From: Obelidium mucronatum
Lineage: Eukaryota > Chytridiomycota > Chytridiomycetes > Chytridiales > Chytriomycetaceae
Assembly (NCBI GenBank): GCA_025765595.1
Contig: JAIVFH010000021.1
Location: 310,001-374,000, forward strand
DNA: 64,000 bases
Reading direction: 5' to 3'
The position numbers were made by a program, and so were the translations under genes. Under the pieces are notes generated by a model. The model was given only the letters and a program-made list of their open reading frames with translations. It did no database searches and was not told where the DNA came from. How positions within the stretch are numbered: position 1 is the stretch's first letter; each line of letters starts with the position of its first letter. Below are positions 1-11,251 of the stretch, in pieces.

Positions 1-770
1 TCAATGGCAGTAACGTCAATGGGCTCGTAACGAAGTCCTTCACGTTCGTACTCCGAGCGAATAAACGCCTCCATGTCCGCACGAGTGTCCTCCAACGAAC
101 GATGCCCACCGAAATCAGAAGGAATTAGGGAAACATCCATAAAGCTGGATAACTCCTCCGGCTTGAGAAAGTGTACTTTAGGATAAGATGCACTTTTTAC
201 AATTCGTAAAAGTGTGTTCCAAAGTCGAGTGGTGACCTTGCTGGCATTGAAAACATACAATGTAGCATCATTGCTTCGATAAGGATTACAGGCAACCGCT
301 TCTTCTGTTCGCTTGTACTGGCTTGGTCGAAATTGCTTGATGTTGAAGCCTTGCAAGTCCACAAATAGGTTATGGACATGGTTCCCGTCATCGTTGCGCG
401 AAATCCGAAAGTGAGTCCACATGTTAAAGTTGGCATAATGCTGTTTAGGAATTTCGCGTTGTTCCTTGGAAGTCCGGAGAAGAAGGATTGGTGTTCCATC
501 GGGGCCTTTGGCATTTGGCAGGAATGTAACAATCTCGGTCAGCAAGAAGGCGTGAATATGAACGATGGAAATCCTCTTGCTTTGGTGGCCAAGAATCTCT
601 TGATGCCACTTGGCGCAGTTAGTCAGAGTCTTGATTGTTTTGGCCACATCGTTTTTATGGTAGACCAGGGAGTTGGCGATGGTGTGTGGATCAAAGTTGG
701 CATCACGAAGGAAACTGTCCTTCTGGATCCGCTCTTGAAGATCGGCGAGAGATAGTTCGTGAGATGTCAT
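1..770 (-). CDS. CRAL-TRIO (Sec14-like) lipid-binding protein, N-terminal part
   Basis: An uninterrupted frame runs from the ATG at 770 to the window edge (256 codons), so the C-terminus is missing. Residues about 90-222 read like a CRAL-TRIO lipid-binding fold: the strand FVDLQGF (136-142), the segment LYVFNASKVTTRLW (171-184), then a stretch resembling the usual loop before the lipid gate, and IPSDFGG (216-222), which matches the PxxYGG end motif of Sec14 domains. The first 70 residues are helical and charged, as in a CRAL-TRIO N-terminal region. Members of this family bind or transfer phosphoinositides and other lipids in the cytosol. The ligand cannot be told from the sequence. No introns are seen. 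It is transcribed away from the LPMO-like gene at 1138. Confidence 0.72.
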   Translation of the reverse strand, partial: MTSHELSLADLQERIQKDSFLRDANFDPHTIANSLVYHKNDVAKTIKTLTNCAKWHQEILGHQSKRISIVHIHAFLLTEIVTFLPNAKGPDGTPILLLRTSKEQREIPKQHYANFNMWTHFRISRNDDGNHVHNLFVDLQGFNIKQFRPSQYKRTEEAVACNPYRSNDATLYVFNASKVTTRLWNTLLRIVKSASYPKVHFLKPEELSSFMDVSLIPSDFGGHRSLEDTRADMEAFIRSEYEREGLRYEPIDVTAI

Positions 771-1137
771 CAGGTTTAGCAGAAAACACGGAGAAAACCC
801 TATTTATCTACACTTGAGTTCTTCAATGCCAAGGCGGTCTCGGGCATTTAAGTTATGCAACAGCTTGCTTCCAACCAACAAAGGACCAAGGATTTTCACG
901 TTTCTCATTATTCTAATAAGCATACGGTCGTCGTTTTCATGCTTTACTTCTGTTTGACATACCAACGAATAAGTAGTGCTTGCAAATGTTAGTCTGTTGT
1001 TCTAACCGTGAAGCGCACATTGAAAATATGACAACATGAGTGACACATTTCATGAAACTGAATTTCGGACGGCCCCCCATGACCGCACACACAGAAAATC
1101 TCTTGAGAAATCTGTTTCAAAACTTTCTCCTCCAATC
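771..1137. other. intergenic region, probable divergent promoter
   Basis: This stretch separates the minus-strand CRAL-TRIO gene from the plus-strand LPMO-like gene and probably holds both promoters. The reading frame of the LPMO-like gene is open back to an upstream ATG at 1036. That ATG is not preferred because it would bury the signal peptide. No RNA gene or repeat was seen. Confidence 0.4.
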
Positions 1138-2461
1138 ATGCATTTCCTTACCTCGGTGGCATGTCTTTTGGCGGCAAGTGACTATGTAGTGGCCCACGGA
1201 ATGATGAACTGGCCGATCGCAAGAATCCTTCCTGGAGATCAACAAAACGGATATACTTTCAACCGTGCAGCATCCAACCGAAACACCGCCGTTCACCCAG
1301 ACCCAGATATCAACTGTGCGTATCTCCCCAAAGGTTCCGTCTTTACACAAGTGATGGCACCAGGTGCAGCTACTGTGGATTACACAATCACGGCTTGGCA
1401 CAATGGTGGATGTATCATCACACTGTCCCAAGACAACCAGAAGACATGGACGAAAATCGGGGAAGATAAAACGTGTGGAATCCAATCCAAGAATCCAAGT
1501 GGACGTGGCTCTATCAATGTCGTGATGCCCAGTGGAACTTACAATGCCGTTCTTCGTTGGACCTACACGGCTGACAACGGCGGTTCACCCAATGAAATTT
1601 TCACCAACTGCGCAGATATTTCTGTTTCTGCTTCCGGAAATAATAAGCATGATAAGGTTGAGTTTCTTGGACCAGCGGCAAGTGGGTTTGTGGCCCTGGC
1701 GAAGTCTCCTTCAAAGTACTTTGACTCTTCATGTCCATCTGCTGGTGCAAGCCTGTGTTCCTCCAATAAGGCTTTTATAAACAAATGTATTAAGCTTGGT
1801 GCTGGAGGCGGGTTTCCAGGTGGTAGTTCGTGGTACTCAATTCAATGTCCATATCGGCAGTACTTGCAAGTCAGTAAACGGCGTTGATACCTGTTCTGGC
1901 TCTGGAGTACCACCTCCACCAACCTCCAAAGTGAGTTACAGTTCGAATCCCACTCTCTGATAACCAACTTTTCACTTAGACAACCAAGAGGCCAACTAAG
2001 ACAACGAAAAAGGTGAATGAAATTAGTTTCTACTTATAATCTTCCATATTTACAAGGTTTCTTACATAGACGGTCAAAACAAAGACTGTGAAAAAACCAT
2101 CCAAACCAAAGACAAAATCTACAGTAAGCTGGGAACTTCATTTACACTCAAAACTTATACACACACATAGACCACAAAGAAAGCGACAGCCACCACTCCA
2201 CCAAAACCAAACAATGGGAAACCATGCCCAGTGACAGCGGACAACTCCCTCCTTTTACCAATTCCAAAAGGAAAAACTTGCGTGGACGTCAAGCACGCGT
2301 GCCAAACATACTGCTTTGACAACAAGTGGTATGAAATTCAACGTAACCAGTGTTTCTCGGAAGACCCTGTTAAAAGTACGGCCATTCAATGGTGTCAATG
2401 CAATAACGTCATTTACTATGGAGTTGCTTTCGGAAAACCAACCACGGCCTGTCCCAAGTAG
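1138..2461 (+). CDS. secreted LPMO-like protein (N-terminal copper-site His) with Lys/Thr linker and Cys-rich C-terminal domain
   Basis: I chose the ATG at 1138 because it gives a 19-residue signal peptide ending just before His-20 (VVA|HGMMNWP). An N-terminal His after cleavage is the hallmark of lytic polysaccharide monooxygenases, and a second candidate His lies in AWHNGGC. The module runs to about 1819. Inferred introns are ~1823-1874 (needed to restore frame; GTAG...TCAG, could instead be an indel), 1931-1979, 2013-2069 and 2124-2170. The exons between them (1980-2012 and 2070-2123) encode only Lys/Thr/Pro linker, and all three later introns are in phase 0. The last exon (2171-2461) encodes a domain with eight to nine cysteines, possibly a binding module. 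The likely role is oxidative attack on chitin or another polysaccharide outside the cell; the exact AA family was not recognised. Confidence 0.62.
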
Positions 2462-2533
2462 CAATCGTATTTTCTTTGATTTCAATTGGCATTTATTTGG
2501 TTTTCGAATATCAGCATAAAAAGAAAAGTAGTT

Positions 2534-4146
2534 CTAATCCTTGTGACACAATACTTGGTACTTTTCTGCCTTCACTTCCTCGCCATCGAAAGGCACTCTT
2601 GCGCAACCAAGGTGCGGTGCGACACCGCCAACAGCATATCCACCCTTATGGGTTTCAAAACCCAAAAAGGTTTCCTTTCCAACGGGTGCTCTAGCGATAT
2701 AAAACAAGTTTCCGTCTTCTTCAACTCCGGCAGCAACAGCGTTCTCTGGGACTTCACCATTTTCAGCAGCCACCCATTCAGTATCCGCCAAAGAAGCAAG
2801 GACTTCATGACCATAATTGATTTGGACTTCGCGTCCAAAGTAATTGACATACGGTACTTTGTCAGTCGCACGGATTTTACCCAATCGAAAAGCGGAACCA
2901 ATCTTGACACGAGCCACATACAACTCGACGCCATCAACGTCTTCTCCGGCTTTTTGAGCGTTTGGTGGAACACCTCCACCCGGTGGCATATCGATCCAAT
3001 GGTCTTGCAATCTCATTGATTTTATAAGCTTTTGTGCACGAGTGTCTTCCGGATTGGCGCTCAACGTGTCTCCGTTCTGGAGCAAAAGAACTTTGTCTTC
3101 CTTGGCATAGTAAACGATGGATCCGAATTCTGGGACAACTTCGACAGCAAGTGGAGTGAATGTGTCGGGTGATGCTTCCTTGAATGTGCTGTGTCCGATT
3201 TCCTTGTAAATGATGGAAACGAGTTCTGAACAGAAGACGACTGTCTTTGGTTCTTCTTGTCCGGGGAAAAAGTTTGATGTCAATTTGGACCAGTATTGAA
3301 GATCTTCGTAAAGAGATTTCGATGCAGAGGCAACAACGGGTAAAATGTTTGTGATTGGGTCTGATATTGCGCTTAGTATTTGTAAGAAAGGAAGACACAT
3401 ATTTGAGAACTACTTACAACCAAAGTCCTTGTACTTGTTGTACAAATCCAAAATCAAGTTTGGATTCTCCTTTAACCGTTGCTCCAAGAATGCACGGGCG
3501 TCAGGACTCAACGGACAGATTCCAACATCAGAGTCGCCTTCATTGACGACCGCAGCAAAGTCTCTAATTTGGGGACCCAAGTGGAAACTACCGACTTTTG
3601 TTGGATGATCCACTGGGAGAACCTTGGAATCTTCGCCAAATTGTTAACGGAGGCCGCTCGCTTTCACTTGACACTTACAGACGTAACCAGCCACAGTCCC
3701 ACTGAACACCGACTCATACAGGTACAGCTTTCCTTCTTCTAGACAATCCAACGGTAAGACTGTTTTATCAACAATGATTCCAGCATGCGTCCAGAGCTCT
3801 GGCAGACAGAAAACGTTTTAGTTCAAATTTCACAGATCGCAACTCTCACCATGAAACGGCTTATCGATCCGGGGCACAACTTCATGCAGAGTAATTTTCT
3901 TGATAATGTTTGCAACTGGATCATTTCCCGCAAACAAGACAGCATCCAGCGGCTGCAGAAACAATGTTAACCAGGAAACAGGGTTCAACACCCCACCTTC
4001 AGCTTGTATGTTTGTCCTTCAACCAAAGCCTCTGGCAGTGCATTCACAGTGAAGACTCCGAGAGTTTGCTCGGTTACTTCTTCGTCGTCTTTGGTTGTCA
4101 GTTCTTGGAACTTGTTTTTGATCTTGTCGAAAAAGCCTCCAAGCAT
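2534..4146 (-). CDS. permuted papain-like amidase fused to two DM9 repeats, copy A (intact)
   Basis: Exons are complement(2534..3360, 3418..3630, 3679..3798, 3850..3952, 3997..4146), giving 470 residues with all frames joining. Residues about 45-290 look like a circularly permuted papain/NlpC-P60 (YiiX/LRAT-like) fold: the candidate catalytic His is in ELWTHAG (His about 89) and the Cys comes later in VVFCSELV (Cys about 239), the permuted order. Residues about 310-470 are two DM9 (DUF3421) repeats: WIDMPPGGGVPPNAQKAG, then GGYAVGGVAP and a terminal YQVLCHK. DM9 proteins are known as mannose-binding or pathogen-response proteins in animals. There is no signal peptide or TM segment, so it is probably cytosolic. 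It is one of five copies in the window. The substrate (lipid, peptide or cell-wall amide) is unknown. Confidence 0.75.
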
Positions 4147-4207
4147 GGTGTTTCGATTTTGAGATGTTTTTATTTATTTTGGTGCTCAATAATCGCTTCT
4201 CGATCCA

Positions 4208-5832
4208 TCAGTTCTTATGGCACAACACTTGGTAATGATGGGCCTTGACTTCTTCTCCAGCAAATGGAACTCGGGCACCCTTCAAATTACGTGCAACTCC
4301 TCCACAAGCATATCCACCCTTGTGTGATTCAAAATCCAAGAATTCTTCTTCGCCAACTGGAGCGCGAGCAATGTAAAACAAAGTTCCATCTTCGGAAACA
4401 CCAGCCTCAACAGCATGCTCAGGAACCTCGCCACCTTGTGCCGTAACCCACTCGGTTCCCTCCAACGATGCAAGAACTTCATGACCGTAATGGATCTGGA
4501 TTTCATGCCCAAAGTAATTCACGAACGGAACTTTATCGGTAGCACGGATTTTACCCAATCGATAGGAAGCTTCCAATCTTGACGCGTGCAATGTATAGTT
4601 CAACACCATCAATATCATGTCCCGCTTTTTGAACGAGCTTGCTCGCAGGAACTCCGCCTCCAGGTGGAATATCAATCCAGTTCTTTTGGAATCGGAACGA
4701 GTTGATCAATGCTTCAGATCTTGTGACAACGGGATTCGAACTGACAGTATTCCCATTCTTTAAGCGAAGGACCTTGTTTTCTTTGGCGTAGTAAATAGTG
4801 GATCCGAATTCAGGGACAAGTTCTACTTCGAGCGGGCAAAACGTGTCTGGCGAGGCGGACTTGAAGGACGCAAGACCGAATTCCTTGTAAATCACGGATA
4901 CGAGCTCCGAGCAAATATAACAGGACTTTTTTTCTTGCTTCATCAGGGAAAAGTTCAGCGCTCAACTTTTCCCAGTCCTGAAGTTCCTCGTAGAGAGACG
5001 TGGAAGCGGATGCAATCACGGGCAAAATATTGGTGATTGGATCTTTGTTTGGGAAATAAGCTATTGACCGAATCCAAAATAAACGAACTTACATCCAAAG
5101 TCCTTGAATCGATTGTATATATTCAATAGCAGTTTCGGCTCTTCCTTTAATCTTGCTTCCAAGAAGGCGCGTTCTTTTTTGCCAAGAGGGCAAATTCCAA
5201 CGTTGGCGTCACCATCGTTAATGGCGGCTTCAAAGTCTCTCAGTTGCGGACCTAAATGACAGTCCCCTACTTCGGTAGGATGATCGACGGGAAGAACTTT
5301 GGAATCTGTAAAATAATGATTTTCAATTTTCATGGTTGGTTACACAGCCACACTTACACTCGTAACCAGCCACTTCTCCACTGAAGACTGATTCGTAAAT
5401 ATAGAGCTTTCCTTCCTCGAGGCAGTCTAGCGGTAGAACACTCTTGTCCACAAGGATCCCGGCGTGTGTCCATAGTTCTGATCAGTGAAACGTGGTCGGT
5501 CAAAATCTGATTAGTCGTGATCAAAATATAGTACCTCGGAACGGACGATCAATTTTCGGAACTACTTCATGCAATTCAATGGTCTTGATGAAGTTAGCAA
5601 CGGGATCACTTCCTGCAAAGAGGACTGCGTCGAAGGGCTGTAGAGATGTTAGATCTAACAAAAAGAGTGACCCTGCCCGACATGCCTTCAATCTGTATGT
5701 CTCCCCTTCCAGAACTACTTCTTTTGCCGAATTCACAGGAACGGCTTTCGGCTTGGTTTGGGTTTCATCGTCTGAGTCTTCTAAAAGCTTGTCGAACGCG
5801 TTTGAGACATCATCAACGATCTCAGACAACAT
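4208..5832 (-). pseudogene. amidase-DM9 family, copy B, with two single-base frameshifts
   Basis: Exon positions mirror copy A: 5686..5832, 5535..5637, 5358..5477, 5093..5305 and 4208..5042, and the three middle exons have identical lengths (103, 120, 213 nt). The amidase His (ELWTHAG) and Cys (YICSELV) are present. Two one-base insertions break the last exon: one in an A-run near 4930, before the catalytic Cys, and one in GGAAGCTTCC near 4568, between the DM9 repeats. Removing both restores a full-length frame of about 471 residues. The first intron position holds a 48-nt segment (5638-5685) that begins GC instead of GT and is open in frame. It may be a GC-AG intron or an exonised intron. 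It is either a decaying copy or an active gene with consensus errors. Confidence 0.66.
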
Positions 5833-5952
5833 TTTTTAACTACTTTTTTAATCTTCTAGAATTTGTCAAGCAGGGAATGGAAAATGACAAATTCATGCAC
5901 ACAAAAAACAAAAAACAACAAAAAATACACCACCCATTACAAGTTATGGAAA

Positions 5953-7583
5953 TCACTGCTTGTGACACAGCACTTGGTAATGATGAGCCTTCACCTCTTC
6001 CCCATCATATGGAACTCTGGCTCCTCCCAAATTTGGAGCAACACCTCCAACCGAATATCCACCCTTGTGCAAGTCAAAACCAAGGAACGAATCATGTCCG
6101 ACTGGAGCGCGAGCAATGTAAAACAAGGTCCCATCTTCCTCAACACCAGCCTCAACCGCATGCGATGGAATTGATCCTCCTTCAGCCGTTACCCACACAG
6201 TGTCGTCCAAGTTGGCGAGGACTTCGTGGCCGTAATTGATTTGAACCTCACGTCCAAAGTAATTGACATAGGGAACTTTTTCATTCGCGCGGATTTTGCC
6301 TAACCGGTAAGAGCTGCCAATCTTGACGCGTGCAATATATAATTCAACGCCGTCGACATCTTCTCCGGCTTTTTGAGCGTTGGGTGGGACTCCGCCGGCT
6401 GGAGGCATATCGATCCAGTGGTCTTGCAATCGCAATGAGTTGATCAGCTTTTGTGCGCGAGTTACGACGGGGTTCGCGCTCAAAGTGTCGCCGTTTTGCA
6501 AAAGAAGAACTTTGTCTTCCTTAGCATAGTAAACAATGGATCCGAATTCTGGAACAACTTCGACAGCAAGTGGAGTGAACGTGTCTGGGGAGGCGGTCTT
6601 GAATGTGTTGTGACCGATTTCCTTGTAAATGATAGAAACCAGCTCAGAGCAGAAGACGACAGTCTTCTTTTCCTTATGTGGAAAAAAGTCAGTTGAGAGT
6701 CTGGAAAAGTATTGCAGATCCTCGTAGAGAGATTTAGATGCAGATGCAATCACGGGAAGGATGTTTGTGATTGGGTCTAAAGTGGTGCGTTTAGAAATCG
6801 ACTCCTTACGGTTATTGTTTCACTCACAGCCAAAGTCCTTGTACTGGTGATACAAATCGAGAAGCAAGTTTGGATTTTCCTTGAGTCGAGCTTCCATGAA
6901 TGCGCGTTCTTGGGGACTCAACGGGCAGATTCCAACGTCAGAGTCGCCTTCATTGACGACTGCAGCAAAGTCTCTAATTTGGGGGCCCAAGTGGAAACTG
7001 CCGACTTTTGTTGGATGATCCACTGGAAGAACCTTCGAGTCTAAGGAGAGAGATTCGTCAATTTTGATGATGTTCATGCAGGTGCGCCAGCCACTCCTTA
7101 CAGACGTATCCAGCAACTTCACCACTGAAGACAGACTCATACAAATACAGCTTGCCCTCTTCTAAACAGTCCAGAGGCAGGACACTCTTGTCCACAAGGA
7201 TACCGGCATGTGTCCAGAGCTCTGCATCAATGAGGTTCAGAAAAAGTGGGAAAACGTGGATAGAAATGAGGCAGACATACCATGAAACGGTTTCTCGATT
7301 CTGGGCACAACTTCATGCAGCTCGATCTTCTTGATGAAGCTTGCAACTGGATCATTGCCGGCAAACAGAACAGCATCGAGTGGCTGCAATGGCATTTGTT
7401 AAACAGCCCGCCAAGGCTGCTGTTCCTCACCTTCAACTTGTAAGTTTGACCTTCCAGCAGCGCTTCAGGCAATGCAGTGACAGTAATCAGTCCTGGCTGC
7501 TCCTCTGCGACTTCGGCAGTGGCTTGGTGGCCAACGGTGAGCTTTTGAAATTCGTTCTTGAGCTTGTCAAAGAATCCGAGCAT
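5953..7583 (-). CDS. permuted papain-like amidase fused to two DM9 repeats, copy C (intact)
   Basis: Exons are complement(5953..6776, 6828..7040, 7102..7221, 7281..7383, 7431..7583), summing to 470 residues, the same as copy A. The start at 7583 (MLGFFDKLKNEF) matches the N-terminus of copy A; the frame is open further upstream but only through non-ATG codons. The candidate catalytic pair is His in ELWTHAG and Cys in VVFCSELV. Two DM9 repeats follow, with PPAGGVPPNAQKAGED and VGGVAPNLGGARVPYDGEEV. The middle exon sizes 103, 120 and 213 nt are shared with copies A and B, so the three are recent tandem duplicates. The N-terminal 45 residues are acidic and differ between copies, unlike the enzyme part. 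It is probably functional. The reaction is inferred from fold only. Confidence 0.76.
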
Positions 7584-7936
7584 CTTTTTTTTACAAAAAC
7601 CATGAATGCACATGCATCGTTCAAATGATGATGATTGGCATCCACATATTTTAATTCCACTAAGAACCATCTGGCATTGCTCATACACCTCTTAATATTT
7701 TAAAAGGTCTATTTGGAGCTGATATTACATCGCTTGAAGAAAAACCCCGAAAGCGAGGGTTTCCCCAACTAGTGGCGATCGTGGTGATAAGGAAAAAGGG
7801 AAAGTGGAAAGTGGAAAGTCAAATAAACCTTCTCGAACAATCTGTTGACGGCAGACCACGTGGTATTAAAACACCAACAGAGGCTCGAGCGCTTCACATT
7901 CCGATTGCACTCTGAAGAACAAGGAGCAGTTGGTAC
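7584..7936. other. intergenic region between copy C and the potassium channel
   Basis: These 353 nt lie between two divergently transcribed genes and should contain both promoters. No coding signal, RNA gene or clear TATA box was recognised. The stretch 7798-7818 has a short GTGGAAA-type repeat. Confidence 0.35.
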
Positions 7937-10773
7937 ATGTTTGGATCAATTGCGGCGGGAACAACAGCGGGACTTCAAGAGGAAGATGCCCAGTCAATTG
8001 CAAACAGCGCCAGAAGGAGAAACAAATCAAACCACAACTCGCCAGCCATTCAATTCCTGACGGCTGAGACGGGCGGCAAAGAACTCGAACCCGATGCAAA
8101 CCCCGATGACATCTTGGCTCTCCGAAACAAACTGGCCGATACACTGCCAAAGAAATCACTCCATGCCACGTTTAACCTGACTGATCATCCTATTAATGTC
8201 GACACTGCGCACGTGGTCCGCCCAGAATCTCTGTACACGAGTGTTTTGGACTGGGACGAAGATGACGAAGAAGAACTCGAAACAGTGTTGGAAAGTTTCA
8301 TGAAAGAGTTGCTTTTGGCGTCAGGTAAATGAAGCGAATTAGCGTAGCTGCAGAGCTTATGAATGATTAATGCGATGATTTATCCTAACACCTCTTTATA
8401 TCAGATGAATTTCCAGTTTGGAGAGCTCGCACCTACATCCGCCAATGCGCTGGACGATTAATTCCATTCAAAATGCTGGACGTTGCTCTCATCACTTCGG
8501 CATATCTCTCACTTTCTCCAGAAAACCATCGCCGATTCGCGACTCTTCGGCTCTCTGCCCCTCTCTCTGTCGCGAAAATGTTTGTCGTCTCCAAAATTCA
8601 GAACGCGATCGCCATTGGGTTCATTTTGGCATCCATTCTCCTTCTTTGTATCGAAACCGACCCAAAGTTGAATCCAAACCACTTCCAAGCAATTTTCGGT
8701 TTGGAATGTTTCTGCATGTTCTACTTTGTCTTGGAAATCGTTCTTCAGCGACTCTGTATTCGGATTGGGTTCTGGCAGTGCATCAAATTGCGGTACCCAA
8801 GACTCAATCTCCAATTGGCCAACTTTTCCCAACTCATATATGTGGTGACATTTTCCGATGAAAAAGCGAAGCGCATCAATACTGGAGTCGAGAGCACTCC
8901 TCAATTTTTTCGCATCGATACCAAGGGTGAAGAAATGGACTATGAAAGCTCGCCTTCACATCCTTCGCCAGTGAGCAAAAGCCCTAGTAGTTTGGAAGCA
9001 CGCCAGCCAGGATTGAATGCTTCTCTGCAACCGATACGTCTTCAAAGATTTCAGTTTCTTGATAACGATTATGTTCGATGGAACTGGATGATTATCGACC
9101 TGATTGCAACTATCCCGTTTTTTATAGAAGTAGCAGTGTATACCATCAAAGCTTCTGTGGAAAACAGCGGATTTGGTGGATTTATTCATAGCATGTATTC
9201 ATGGAACGGAGCGCCCGACGTGATTCGGTTGTTGCGGTTGTTTCGAGTTCTCCGTTTGTTGAAAGTAGGACAAAAAACCTGAAAGGCTAAGAGTGATTTG
9301 GAAAGCCGTTGTAAATAGTGTGGATGGAATTCTGCTATTATTCTTGGCCGTTCCTTTGATTGTTGTATTCTTCTCGTTCATCTTATTTTACGTTGAGCTG
9401 TCAGCTGGGCAAGTTTTGGATGGGCAGTGGTACTATGCGGACGGATCTTTGTCAAAGTTTCAATCTATCGCTGATTGTTTTTGGTGTGTTGTAGTAACGT
9501 TGACTACAGTTGGGTATGGAGATTACACACCAATGACTCCTGCTGGAAAGGTCGTGATGGCGGTAAACTTTTTTTTTCGCATAATCCATCATCGCTTTCT
9601 TATTTTCTTCTATCTTGGCTAGATTGTAATGTGGGTACGCATCCTGTTTTGGAAAAAGCACTTACTTTTTTACTTTGCCAGGATCCTCTCTCTTTTCATT
9701 ATTGCATTTCCATTGTGCATGATTAACTATGCAGTATTCTCACTATGCGCGTGTCGTTTCAGAACAAAAGCGGTTGCATAAGGAGACGGCCCTACCGTCT
9801 TCGTCAACGCCTCAAATCAGCCAATGACGATGTCGCCTTTCATCCAACGATTACCGATGCAGATTCCCCGAAACCAGTAAACCGGTCCATTTTCAAGCGC
9901 CGAAGAAACAGTAAAGATAACCAACCCAGCAGCGTCGAAACGCTCCTGTCGAATTTTATTCCTGGAAAGGCGTTGGAGCGATTCGCAACCAATTCCTTCT
10001 GTTCAAAGCTTTCAGCCCGCGAGGGAATCGGAACCTGAAGCCTTCAGCTAACTCAGATACAGTGGATTTTGCACTAAGCGGAAGTGGGACTACACCCAAG
10101 ATTTCAAAGTTTCGATTTCCTGGTGCACAAAGTCCACGAATGCTGGTTTCCTCTCCGTTCAAACTATTACTGTCCCGCCACCTGCTTCGATTCCTTTGAA
10201 CGACACTATTAACAATGCAGATGACTTGGATATCCCTGTCTTTCAGCAACCGACCCTCGTCTCTTGATTTGGAAATCGGACTTCCCCTAACTCGAGCATC
10301 TACCTTTCCCTGAAATGTCACTGCACGATTACCATAACTTTATGGGCATCAGTTCTGATGAGGATTCGGATCATGCCGAGAACACGACTTTAGGATCACA
10401 CACGCCGTCAGCGCATTGGCAGAATGGAGGTGGAACATCGATTCGGGAGTTTAGATCTGGAAGTGTTCCGCGATTAGTAAACTTTGCCAGGAATGCTGGC
10501 GGTGGCATCATCGCACCTGCACGCCGCGCCATAAATCGGCCTCCTGTCCCAACGACTCGTCGGAGTATAGGTGGAATTGGAATCAGAGAAGTCGAGCGTC
10601 TGGCTGATGGACAGCTTATTGACACTTACGCGAAAACTGTGCTGTTTAAAGTTCAAGATTGGAAAGTGGAGTATAAATCCGATAAGCGAGAAGATGTGTT
10701 GATTATTAGAGTGAGGTGTAAAGACGATGAGAGTTATCGAAGGCTCATGAAGTTGTTGGCGGATTTTAGCTAA
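7937..10773 (+). CDS. voltage-gated K+ channel (6TM, Shaker/Kv-like), frame broken by indels
   Basis: Exons read 7937..8324, 8405..9562, an 8-nt micro-exon 9623..9630, and 9682 onward; the micro-exon is required to keep S6 in frame. S1 lies near 8590-8650, S2 near 8700, S3 near 9090-9160, and S4 has the regular arginines [12 protein letters not shown] (about 9220-9260). The pore carries [10 protein letters not shown] (near 9500-9535), the K+-selective filter. S6 continues [12 protein letters not shown] single extra base near 9272-9279 breaks the S4-S5 linker, another shift follows S6 near 9733, and several more lie in the cytoplasmic tail (9830-10300). The last frame ends at 10773. Both sides of each shift match channel structure, so consensus errors are likely. 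Role: plasma-membrane K+ flux and membrane potential. Confidence 0.74.
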
Positions 10774-11251
10774 TGAACTCTGGTTTGATCCCATAACAAT
10801 TCTTTATTATAATGTATGTGGGTTCAGGCTTATATAGTGTTCATTATCCAGTCTTTGAAGCACGCTGATCGACTGCTACTCCTCCAAACCACTGGAATCG
10901 TAGAAATTATTTGCAATGTGTCGGTTTGCGCAGAGGTGCACTTGTAGGTGTACCACTGAAGCTCTTTCGATCTTTGGCTCCAGCCATTACAGAGGCGCGC
11001 TCTTTTGTTTCTTCCTCACTTTGAGAAATAATCTTGTCCTGCTGCGTGATACTGCTATTTCCGACCATGATTACTTGCTTTACCAAAAGCGCTTGTTCGT
11101 CCTTGCTTGCGAATTTGCACCGCTATTTCTCAGGACTGTTTGGACATACGGATTTTGAGTTGTTCCATTATAAATCTGCAAAAAACAGACCAATAACTAA
11201 ATTACACCGAATGAAAAAAATGTACTACAACTCAACAGCTTATCCGGCGAA
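10774..11251. other. region between channel and permease, with a possible 53-codon minus ORF
   Basis: A minus-strand ATG near 11069 opens a 53-codon frame rich in Ser, Lys and Gln that ends near 10908 (protein ends KPTHCK). Just upstream a typical acceptor (TTTTTTGCAG, near 11177 on the minus strand) precedes another open stretch. These could be extra 3' exons encoding a hydrophilic tail of the neighbouring permease, or a separate small gene. Neither reading is secure. Confidence 0.25.

Noticed and set aside
1951..1965. GTTCGAATCCCAC as a tRNA B box
   Set aside because: It lies inside an inferred intron; no T-stem pairing, A box or acceptor stem could be formed around it.
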